Source: Trachythela sp. YZ-2020 | Lineage: Eukaryota > Cnidaria > Anthozoa > Malacalcyonacea > Clavulariidae | DNA: 64,000 nt | Reading direction: 5' to 3' | Assembly: GCA_016169945.1 (NCBI GenBank) | Contig: JADLSH010000014.1 | Location: 404,865-468,864 of the forward strand | Shown here: positions 55,594 to 64,000 of the stretch, piece after piece | Layout: each line of letters starts with the position of its first letter | Position numbering within the stretch: position 1 is the stretch's first letter | Notes under the pieces: model-generated | Told to the model about the DNA's origin: nothing | Seen by the model: only the letters and a program-made list of their open reading frames with translations | The model's database searches: none | Position numbers and translations under genes: made by a program

Positions 55594-55639
55594 TCTGCAG
55601 ACATGCATGTTTCGCCGTTCAACGGCTCGTCAGTGCAGC
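55594..55639 (-). ncRNA. Hammerhead ribozyme, copy 2
   Basis: Identical core to copy 1, offset by 292 bp. A partial extra copy of the helix III/I segment (TCTGCAGACATGCATGTC) lies at 55573-55590. Self-cleavage at both sites would release a 292-nt RNA. Confidence 0.85.
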
Positions 55640-55750
55640 TTGTAACGCAGTCTAGATTTGAGTGACTTCGTATTTATACACCACTTCTTTTGCCCCCTCA
55701 CCAGCATGTGGTACACAATACTCAGACACATGCGCATCCACACATGCGAG

Positions 55751-56419
55751 TTTTGATACGATACAAAATATATATAATTTGATTGATAAAAATGTTTACA
55801 GTAATTTGCAAGGCTTTACGAAATTTAAAATCAACAAAAATAAAATGCAGTGATCTTTCGGAAATAGAGTATGCTTAGCGCGCCTATAGTGTGATAACCT
55901 GGCCAGTAATAACAATATCACTCTGACAGACCCAAACCATGACGAGCAACTCAATCACAATAAATATTCTGAGCACAATTTCTGGGGAGCACCATATAAA
56001 ACGCATTGTACCATTATTTTTCACCATGTCAGAATGCCTCAATTACGTTACTACTACACTGGCCGCAGTTCATTCGAGAAAATTATTTCAAATTCCAAGT
56101 TGAAGTTATGTGATCCTCAACACGTAAAATAAGAACATTTGTAGTTAGACTCGGCGAGAAATATCGAACTTCATGAGGCATTTGTTACTAAAATTTGCGA
56201 CAACCTTATTCTTATGTAATTTGACCTGCTGAATTCGAATTTACTGGTCGCCAGAACTCAGTATACGTTTTTCATGGAGAAAATGACGTCACGACGTTTG
56301 TGCCTCTATGACGTCATAATAGAGCTGAAAATTCCAAGGAATCACCTGCTCTGTACTGTTCTCTTCCTAATCCTATCAGTTTTGAGCTTTAAAAACGCTC
56401 CCTATTATGTTTATTAATA
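55751..56419. other. Spacer
   Basis: No gene seen. Several ATGACGTCA-type palindromes (about 56284, 56308) occur; significance unknown. Confidence 0.35.
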
Positions 56420-56556
56420 GACAGATTTAGATCGAGGACGCGGACGTCAAAGACGACGTTCAAATGGCGTAAAAATGGCGTGGAATATCCATACATGGGC
56501 ACAACACGCCACTTTCACGTCGTCTTTGACGTCCGCGTCCTCGATCTAAATCTGTC
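56420..56556. mobile_element. Palindromic MITE, 137 bp
   Basis: Arms of about 45 bp: GACAGATTTAGATCGAGGAC and the inverse ending at 56556. 5-bp flanking repeat TAATA (56415-56419, 56557-56561). Confidence 0.88.
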
Positions 56557-56729
56557 TAATAGGCAGATCACAACGTCATACGATGACGTCATAAGCGATT
56601 GAAAAATCTAGATTTTCATTTAAAATGAACTCAAGGAGCAGCTAAAATTGTAATCATTAACCTTAACACTAATACTGAAATCTCCAGAGAATCAAATGAC
56701 AACAACTCAATGACTTCATTGAATTTAAG

Positions 56730-58702
56730 ATGAAGAAGAAGAACTATGTTACATACATTATGAACCAGGCTAGACGGGAGTTTTACAGAAACTTCATTGA
56801 TGAGAACAGCGTTGATCAGGATCGGTTATTTAAGGCTGCAACGAAACTCCTAGGGAAGAGGAACGATGTATCCTTCCCTCAATATTGTGACAAAGTAGCC
56901 TTAGCCAATGACATTGGCAGATTTTTTGTGAGTAAAATCGAAGTTATTCGATCGGATATTGAGGCATTTGATGTTCATTTAAATAAGAGTGCGCGTGATG
57001 CAGTTCCTAAAGATCTGGAGTAGATGATACTCAGATATTCAGTGATTTCCAAATTCTCACTGAAGATGACGTGAACTCGCTTATCCAAAAGTCACCTAAG
57101 AAGTCCTGTTCGCTAGATCCCATGCCAACATCACTGGTGGTTAAGTGCCTTGACGAGCTTTTACCTACAATTACGTGTATAGTTAATCTATCTCTATCAT
57201 CTGCTCAATTTGCGGAAGATTGGAAGAAAGCTCTTGTCAATCCTCTTCTGAAGAAAGTTAGTTGCTAGTTTATACTCGGAGTTTTGCAACCTTCGTCCGG
57301 TCAGTAATTTACAGTTTATATCCAACTTGACAGAACGTGCTGTTTTTGATCAAATGCACAATCACATGATGCGGTTTGATCTTTATCCTGTATTACAGTC
57401 AGCATACCGCCAAGGACATTATACTGAAATAGCACTACTCAAGTTGCATAATGACATTCTTTTGAATATGGACAAGAAACACGTAACTTTGGTGGTGTTC
57501 CTTGACTTGAGTGCGGCGTTTGATACTGTTGACCATGAGATCCTAATTTCGTGTTTGACAATAAGCTTTGGAATAAGAGGCAATGTCTTAAATTGGTTTA
57601 TATCATACCCACGAATAGATCTCAACGAATTACCTTTAGTGGTTGTGTTTCGAACAGTTTCCCTCTCCCGCAAGGCTCATGCTTAGGACCACTGTTATTT
57701 ACGATTTACTCCAGTAAGCATAGTCGTAGGAAGCAACTTCAAGTTGGGGGGCACTTTGTCTTAAGGGCACCTCTTCTATTAGAAAAGGGCACTTTTTGCA
57801 TTGTTTTAGCTGGAGAAAAGGGCACTTTAGAGAAAACTTGGGGGGCACGTGCCCCCTGTGCCCCTCCCCTCCGTTCCTACGCCACTGCCAGTAAGCTATT
57901 TCAGGTTATACGAAATCATCTTCCAGACGCTCATGCATACGTGGATGATTCCGAACTCTACCTCTCACTCAAGCCAGATAACAAAGTGAGTCAGGTCGAG
58001 GCATTGGATGCGAGGGAACGTTGTGTGAATGACATAAGAACATGGATGATAGTGGATAAACTTAAAATGAATGAAAGAAAAACTGAGTCCATGGTTATTG
58101 GAACTAAGCAACAACTTTGTAAAGTTAACATTGATCATCTGACAGTCGGTGAATCTAAAATCAATCCTGTAAGCGCAGCTAAGACTCTGGGAACATGGTT
58201 CGACTCTAACCTCCACTTACGAGAGCATATTAATAAGACCTGCAGATCTGCGTATTCCCATTTAGATAACATAAGGCGCATTAGGAAATATCTATCTAAA
58301 GAATCGACGCAAACGCTAGTTCAAGCGTTCATTATTGGGCGCCTTGATTATTATAACAGCCTTCTTTATGGTCTACCCTCAGTCCATCTTGACAAACTAC
58401 AACGTGCACAGAACTCTGGGGCGAGAATAATCTGCAAAACATCAAGATTTGACCATATAACGCTTGTGCTATATACCCTGCATTGGCTGCCTATTAAATT
58501 CCGCATTAGCTATAAATACTCATTCTTACTTTTATAAGGCGATTCATGGCCTCGCGCCTGAATATATTAGTAATTTAATAGGTATTAGGGAAAGATCCAT
58601 ATACAGTCTTCGATCTAATAGTGGATTACTTCTTAATCAACCTAGTGCTAAATTAGGGGATAGGTCATTTATATACATCTGCTGCCCCAACACTCTGGAA
58701 TA
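56730..58702 (+). pseudogene. LINE reverse transcriptase, multiple lesions
   Basis: Pieces in order: pre-RT region (56730-57023, stop), SLDPMPTSLVVKCLDELLPT (57071-57268), then motif A VFLDLSAAFDTVDHEIL (about 57498-57548). A frameshift and hAT MITE (57719-57887) follow, then YVDDSELYLS (motif C, about 57938) and the post-RT domain AKTLGTWFDSNL, LQRAQNSGARII, LHWLPIKFRI. KAIHGLAPEYISNLI follows in another frame. Stops and frameshifts throughout; inactive. Confidence 0.87.
57719..57887. mobile_element. hAT-type MITE, 169 bp, inside LINE RT
   Basis: Ends CATAGTCGTAGGAAGC and GTTCCTACGCCACTG; TSD CCAGTAAG (57711-57718, 57888-57895). Same family as 42644-42818, inverted. It has been read through in the LINE frame, creating an artificial fusion. 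Confidence 0.93.
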
Positions 58703-58865
58703 AACTACATTTACATATTCCGAACACTGACAATTTTATAAGTTTTAAGAATATTTTGAAGACTCACTTTTTTAAAATTGCGTTTATTGTTTAAGTAAAT
58801 TAAATTAATGATCTTATGTATGTAATTAGATTAGTTTTATTAGTTATCTTATCTGTCTATATCAA

Positions 58866-60045
58866 GTGGGTGGCAAAGAGGGGGGTCTTGATCCCGTTTC
58901 ACGCACTGATTTTTCGTAATTTCACGCGTCACGCATCTGTTCAGGTCAGTATCACGTATCACAAACTTGACCAAGAGCAAACATGCATAGGTTTCTACTG
59001 GACGCAAACTTCTGTTAAAACTAATGTTACACTGTATTTCTTTGATAAAATTTTAGTATATATACAGTGCTGTAGAACTAAATTCATAACTAGGGAGGCT
59101 CTCTAGACGAGAATGTCACCAAGGGTGAAAACATTCGGGGATGGATGACGTCATAAGTAACCCCCGATCCCATCTTTATACGATATTCATGTCTGAAATA
59201 GTCATAAAGTGATGCTTGTAGAATGAAAACTATGGAAAAATTATATATTTTCAAGCATTCTTGCAAAAAAGAAGGGGGACCCAGTCCCTCCCCCCCCATA
59301 GCTTGAGGAAGGGGGATTCCGCCCCAAGCGCTCCCCTCTTCTACACCACTGTATATATAGTATGTACAATTGCCCATAACAGATGGGAGAAACAAAATAA
59401 CTGTGTAAAAGTTTGTTGACTATTGTTATGACGCGTATAAGGCTCTGTGCGACAAGGTAATAACTCTACCGGACCCAGTACTAATAGATTTGGATAAGAA
59501 ATTTACTGCAATGTGGATAAGAAATTTAGATGCAATGAAACAAGGACATTGACATCAACTTTTTTCGAAGATGAATTATGCACTGTTTCGGTTTCGATTT
59601 CCATAACAGTCCACAACAGGAAACGAATAATAATGAAAGGACATGAAATCATGAAATAGATTATCCTCGTACTGCTATATGGCTATCTATCTCATGGGCT
59701 GTCATATAGAATATGATTTGGCTAGTCCACCATTTTATTTTCGGCAGCATTCGGAATTCGCAATTAATATTTCGCGCTACTTTATGTAACTCACCCGTGA
59801 AACTGTCCCCACAACTCGACAAGAATTAGTTCGAAAAGAAGCTTTTCAAGCTATTAACAATTGTTAAATTCAATTTTCACGAAATTCTGTGGCACAAGTC
59901 ACGAGTCACGCACCTAATAGCACGTAAATAACGCATTGCGCTTGATCTAAATTCACGTTTCACGGTTCTAATCGAGTTTCTTTCACGTTTCACGGGTTCA
60001 TTTAGACACGAATCACGCATCACGCATTACCCCTTTGCCACCCGC
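58866..60045. mobile_element. TIR element, about 1.18 kb, in LINE 3' UTR
   Basis: Inverted ends GGGTGGCAAAGAGGGG / CCCCTTTGCCACCC. Flanking TATCAA (58860-58865, 60046-60051). The ends are rich in TTTCACG/ATCACGCA motifs. A further MITE lies inside. Confidence 0.8.
59065..59351. mobile_element. hAT-type MITE nested at third level, 287 bp
   Basis: Ends CAGTGCTGTAGAAC and CTTCTACACCACTG; flanks AGTATATA / TATATATA match at 7 of 8. Confidence 0.72.
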
Positions 60046-60108
60046 TATCAATTCTTGTGAAGCGCATTTGATCATATTCATATGTTAATTTGCGCTATAA
60101 AAGTTTTA

Positions 60109-60139
<31 letters not shown>

Positions 60140-60184
60140 CTTATTAAATCGTAGCTGTGTGCAGTGATGACGTCATCTCGTTTC

Positions 60185-61670
60185 TGTTTGCAGAGTAACC
60201 GCAAATGCCAGTGCAGAACAATTCTAACTTAATGCTGCCACATCGTAGTGTTGTGCATTCGCTTTTGCAAGAACAAAATTAACCATTTCCTTGTAGGTGT
60301 TTGGGATCAGTTCCACTGTCATATATTAAAAGCGGGAAGTCTGCCGTCATCATCTTTCTAGCATCCTATTCCTTCAGGGTTTGGTAGGGAAGGTTGCTGA
60401 CAGGATTCCTGTTTCCACTGCACTAGTGCTTGATAGTGAACGCGCTTGATATATAAATCCAAAGCGTCCTTAGTGGGGGGAGGGAGGGAGAGGGAGTAAT
60501 GCTTCCGGTTTCGCAATTTTCAAGAATGACAGATTCAGGAATCCTACACTCATACATTGTACAGTAATGATCCAATTAGGGGACAGCGCTTCCTCATCCA
60601 GCGACGCAAGGAGGTGATATTTCAGTTGGAAGAGCTGACACTTGGCTTTGGTTGTATATACATGACGTCGTAGTGTACAGTTAGCGCATGAAAAGGAATC
60701 GAAGGAGCGCGGACACTGACCCTGCTGGAAGATTTTCTCTGGTGGCCCTGATGTCTTAGTATCTGCTCCGCCCTGCTCTTCCGGCCATCATCCATATATT
60801 TTCACAACGAATATCAGATGCATGTGCCAAGAGAATCAGAAGTACATCCGTATCATTTGCCGACACAACTACAGTAACGCAAGTCTTCACAATGCAGTGT
60901 AGCATCAGACTAGTGTCATTACCTCATACTCAGCACAAAACGTCAACGAAGACCGCCCTTCTTTCCCATTTATAGATCCGCCAGCGGTATCGATGACCTT
61001 CTCTTAAGGTGCACTGGAAATTAAATGCTCTGAAAGGACCCTTGCTAAGTTAAAAAAGAGCCTTATTTTCTGGTCACCTTAGAAATTTTGTCCAGCTGTA
61101 AGGAAGTGGAATATCCCGGTTCTCGATGACTTGTATTTGATAATAACGCAATCTGTTTTATAGAGCTGCGGAGCGGAAGTTATCAGCTAAATCCCGGAAA
61201 GATTGAGCTTCGGTAGATTTCCCAATTGCCGCAACGAGTGCCGTTCCATTGATCAACAAGTAGCACTCCCCGTCTTTATTGATAGCATGCGGACATTCCA
61301 GCCCCATAGTAGTCCATCGGTCAACAAAGCCTTCTGCCCGGTTCTTAGTCTCTCATTTGTCTCTGCATCATTTCATGTGAGAGGACATTGAGCAAATCTA
61401 CTCGACGACCAGCCTCACAAGCAAGGACGAGACGCTGAATAACACTGGAAAAACGTTTTCCTCTTCTGCCAATCCAAACATCTCCGACTTCAATTTAACA
61501 ACAAAGCTACTCTATTGGTGAAGGAGCAGCACACAGCAGCTTCTCCATCTCTGCGATTAATATCGATCACCATTTTGTGTAGTTCAAATTCGATCTTGCA
61601 GAACTACGGAAGCATGCAGGAAAACTGTACAAGTACAACTCCCATTTTTCTTTCTGTTGTGCCCGTGTAA
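60185..61670 (-). pseudogene. Decayed gene of an uncharacterised, expanded cnidarian-type family
   Basis: Minus strand, many frame changes. Recognisable blocks in order: IQRLVLACEAGRRVDLLNVL, then SATCLLINGTALVAAIGKST, LADNFRSAAL, then VVVSANDTDVLLILLAHAS and IWMMAGRA, then FLNLSFLK and HYQALV, PSLPNP. The Cys-rich C-terminus is CSCKSECTTLRC...CTGICGYS. I recall this block order from multicopy hypothetical proteins in corals and anemones; function unknown. The ANDTDVLLILL segment looks like a nuclease-fold strand, but that is inference. It is not expressible as one protein here. Confidence 0.6.
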
Positions 61671-61866
61671 AATTAAGTATAGACGCATGAAGTTGATATT
61701 CTCCTCGGACTTCTGCGCTATAAAATCTGATCAACCACCGTTTGAAATCCCGGCGACTTCTGAAATATTATTAGTGTAGTAATAATATTTTGGTTCGGTC
61801 GATAAAATACATCCGCAACACCTTGGCTGATACAAATAATACAACAAATGGCAATATAAAACGACT

Positions 61867-62669
61867 ATACCGTAAACCTCCGATTATAAGCCCTGGGCTT
61901 ATATAAGTTCGTAAGCGGTTTTTGATGGGCTTATACACGGGGGGGGGCTTATATACGGGGGGGGCTTATACATGCGCGACATTTTGGGTTAGTGGTAACC
62001 AAGTATTTATTGATAATTTTAAACACGAAAATCACAGGACAACAAAGAAGAGCACAAGAGGGAACATGGGTCCTCGGAGGGGGAATAGAACTTCCGTGTA
62101 CATACTTTCTTGACGGGCCAAAGTAGACTTGCTACAAGTCGACTCCATTGACGCGCGGTAAAGCTCAGACGCGCAGTTAAGCCCAATTCAACGAAAGCGC
62201 GAGCTCCCTCACTTCGCTCGGGAGCTCAAGCTCGCCCTTAGTCCGTATATTAACCAGGTCCGTATTAACCCAGTAAACTCAGTCCGTATTAACCCAGTCA
62301 TCATTATGCGAGTCGACTTGTAGCAAGTCTAGGGCCAAAGCTACACAAAAGATTCGTCCGTGACGCCTTGAAACACCATCAGGACGAACATTCAAGCGTT
62401 TTGTAAAATTAATACTTTATAACATTTAAATACACATTGCTATAAAATGTTTTTGTTCAGTTACCGCTATGTGGAATTTTTTGAGTGCAATAGTATTATA
62501 TACCGGTATAGTGGGCTGCTATTCATGTCCTGTTGACCATACCTTCAACCATATTATGTAGTGGTTTAATCTATTTTATGTATGGTTGTAAAGTTAATAA
62601 ATAAATAAATAAATAATAAATAAATAAATATTCGGGGGGCTTATATTCGGGGGGATTAGGTTACGGTAT
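61867..62669. mobile_element. TIR element, 803 bp, second copy of the 28124 family
   Basis: Ends ATACCGTAAACCTCC / TAGGTTACGGTAT. GGGCTTATACACGGGGG and ATATTCGGGGGGCTTATATT blocks lie near the ends. Interior + strand retains EGTWVLGGGIELPC and KLHKRFVRDALKHHQ coding, separated by the MITE at 62124-62331. (AATA)n at 62598-62630. Confidence 0.82.
62124..62331. mobile_element. MITE, 208 bp, perfect inverted ends
   Basis: Perfect 22-bp TIRs beginning TAGACTTGCTACAAGTCGAC; 9-bp flanking repeat GGGCCAAAG (62115-62123, 62332-62340). Interior repeats GTCCGTATTAACCCAGT three times. Confidence 0.93.
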
Positions 62670-63023
62670 AGTAATGTGAATGACCTTTTGACCGACCGCA
62701 AATATATGCTAATCCAGCCACGCGGCTTTTACAGGCGTGAAATAGACAGTAGCGAAGCCAGCTGGATCTGAGTGGTCATGCAACGAGCGCCGAAGGCACG
62801 AGACTTGCTAGGGGGGTCCGGGGTCTGCTCCCCCGGGAAAATTTTGATATATTGACTCCCAGAATTGACATTTGCAGAAATCTGGGCATCAAATATTAGG
62901 AATAGCTTGACCTAATAAAGGAAAAAATGTTGAGAATTTTGCATACACTTTGAACTTAGTAATACTCAGTAATAGTATAAGTATCAGACTATAAACTAAC
63001 ATAAATATAAACCTTTTAATACC
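62670..63023. other. Spacer with hAT-foot-like sequence
   Basis: GGGGGGTCCGGGGTCTGCTC and CCCCCGGGAAAATTTTGA near 62812-62850 match the foot of a common dispersed element (compare 28903 and 48810). No gene. Confidence 0.45.
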
Positions 63024-63260
63024 TTATCGCTGTACACTTCTTCTTTTGTTGACGAGCAACTCTTGGTATGAACATTTCTGCGGCAAAATTTCTCGACAGA
63101 CTGTCATCGCCTCATCGGTGTCATTGATAGCATCTAGAAACTCTTGGACAGATCTTGTATCCAAAGCGTGTATTTGCTTGAACAGATCTGTGTTCACCTT
63201 TTCCAGAGCCTTTACATCGTCATTTTGAAACGCAGACTGAACAGTTTCATAAATTGACAT
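63024..63260 (-). CDS. Small ORF or first exon, 78 aa, unassigned
   Basis: ATG at 63260, stop near 63024. MSIYETVQSAFQNDDVKALE starts an acidic, helical protein with two Cys and a basic end (NKRRS). No family recognised. Upstream (63430-63540) three CCAAT/ATTGG boxes cluster, which suits a promoter for a minus-strand gene. A splice donor may truncate the ORF near 63040. Confidence 0.4.
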   Translation of the reverse strand: MSIYETVQSAFQNDDVKALEKVNTDLFKQIHALDTRSVQEFLDAINDTDEAMTVCREILPQKCSYQELLVNKRRSVQR

Positions 63261-64000
63261 TTTATAAATCTTGTATAAAACAATCTACAGTTTACTCTAT
63301 ACTCAAACCAATTTGAACCTTTGCGGTCAAGTAGCAATCAGAAATACTTTATTTTCATTTCGTATTGACTGAAGACTGCTGAATACCCCAAGGAGCGAAT
63401 TAGTCAAGATGAGTTGAACAAATCGAGCCAATGAGAAAGGAGAACATTTCTTTAACCAGCCAATCAGAAAGCTCGAATATTGCCCAAATGAGTCAGACCC
63501 CCGCAAATTTTAGTTAAAACGCAAATGGACCAATCAAATGGCTAGAATCCGCCTCAGATTAGTCAAAACTCACGCAGATAACCGCTATTTTGACTTTTTA
63601 CTGCAGGCTCAAATTAAGCTGCACGAAATTGATAACTGGAGTATTTCTGAATATTAAGTACTTCACTGTCGGCTGCCGCTGCATGAAATATTCCAACTGG
63701 ACCATTCTGTAATATTTAACTATAACCCGTTTGATCTAAGGTCCTTCCACCATCCGTCAAATCCACTCAGTGCCAAATATTCCTACACAATGCATTAAAA
63801 ATATCTCCAAATGAATAAGTAAGATAACTCTGGAAATCAACATACAACCACACTAATATGCAAAATGATATATTTAAAGTTTTACCAAGGAAATTCCCGA
63901 CGCTTTTCATCCTGGACAAGAGGCCCAAAGTTATTTCTGGCACAGTTCAACACCCTTTGGTCTGTTGCTCAATCAAAATTACCAAAGAACATTTTTAACT
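63261..64000 (-). promoter_or_regulatory. Possible promoter region with three CCAAT boxes
   Basis: GAGCCAATGAG (about 63428), CAGCCAATCAG (about 63459) and GGACCAATCAAA (about 63528) recur within 110 bp, spaced about 31 and 69 bp. No gene on the right of it. NF-Y-type boxes are bound in either orientation, so direction is inferred from the ORF alone. Confidence 0.3.

Larger units (their letters stand above)
55302..55750 (-). mobile_element. Retrozyme-like tandem repeat, 292-bp monomer
   Basis: Two direct copies share the ribozyme and about 110-150 bp beside it (GTAACGCAGTCTAGAT, GAGTGACTTCGTATTTATAC, CATGTGGTAC, ACTCAGACACA). No ORF, and the tandem layout is that of animal retrozymes, non-autonomous retroelements that produce circular RNAs. 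Confidence 0.75.
56700..60140 (+). mobile_element. CR1/L2-like LINE, 5'-truncated, with nested MITEs
   Basis: RT coding 56730-58700. The 3' UTR is interrupted by the element at 58866-60045 and resumes with GTGAAGCGCATTTGATCAT and an (ATT)n tail at 60106-60137. The endonuclease is missing. Confidence 0.85.

Noticed and set aside
57551..58537. 328-codon frame as one protein
   Set aside because: It fuses LINE RT with an inserted hAT MITE; the MITE part is not LINE coding.

Overview
The window is metazoan, most likely an anthozoan cnidarian. Three things point there: spliced host exons (glutaredoxin-DEP, Rab-like GTPase, LDL-receptor class B), a density of CR1-like LINEs, hAT MITEs and tRNA-SINEs, and a decayed member of an uncharacterised family I associate with corals and anemones. 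It is AT-rich accessory DNA dominated by nested transposons. No rRNA, ordinary tRNA or CRISPR array was seen.

Layout. 1-4705: decayed BEL/Pao retrotransposon (+). 4706-11490: a CR1-like LINE (-) split by a second, nearly intact LINE (-, 5125-9486). 12050-12585: LINE 3' fragment. 13002-17897: exons of a glutaredoxin-DEP gene (-) carrying stops and frameshifts, its introns filled by tandem repeats and MITEs. 18719-21691: exons of a Rab-like GTPase (-). 22158-29270: SINE, minisatellites, hAT MITEs and a diverged pair of related segments. 29282-40344: an 11.06-kb Helitron-type unit. 40575-41162: a possible membrane-protein exon. 41163-50640: Ty3/gypsy remnant (-) split by a 6.27-kb hAT-ended element that itself holds a CR1-like LINE (+). 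50638-52125: MITEs. 53126-53504: one LDL-receptor YWTD exon. 53708-56556: palindromic elements and a tandem hammerhead-ribozyme repeat. 56700-60140: LINE (+) broken by three MITEs. 60185-61670: pseudogene (-). 61867-62669: MITE-like element. 63024-63260: small unassigned ORF (-).

The most unusual object is the 29282-40344 unit. It encodes two tandem ubiquitin-specific-protease-like domains in frame (apart from one TGA) with a DUF6570/Helitron Rep (HUH and two-Tyr motifs) and a PIF1-type helicase. A separate intron-containing RPA-like ssDNA-binding gene follows. The unit is bounded by 27-bp near-perfect terminal inverted repeats, subterminal octamer/decamer arrays and a 6-bp flanking direct repeat. 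Those ends are not expected of a Helitron, so it is either a Helitron-type replicase carried by a TIR element or a Helitron nested in one. The second notable object is a dimeric hammerhead-ribozyme repeat (55302-55750) resembling animal retrozymes.

Many coding lesions are single-base, some in homopolymers, so part of the 'decay' could be assembly error. The nested order can be read from target-site duplications: BEL/Pao, then LINE, then LINE; and gypsy, then hAT-type element. The LINE inside the hAT-type element probably came later still.
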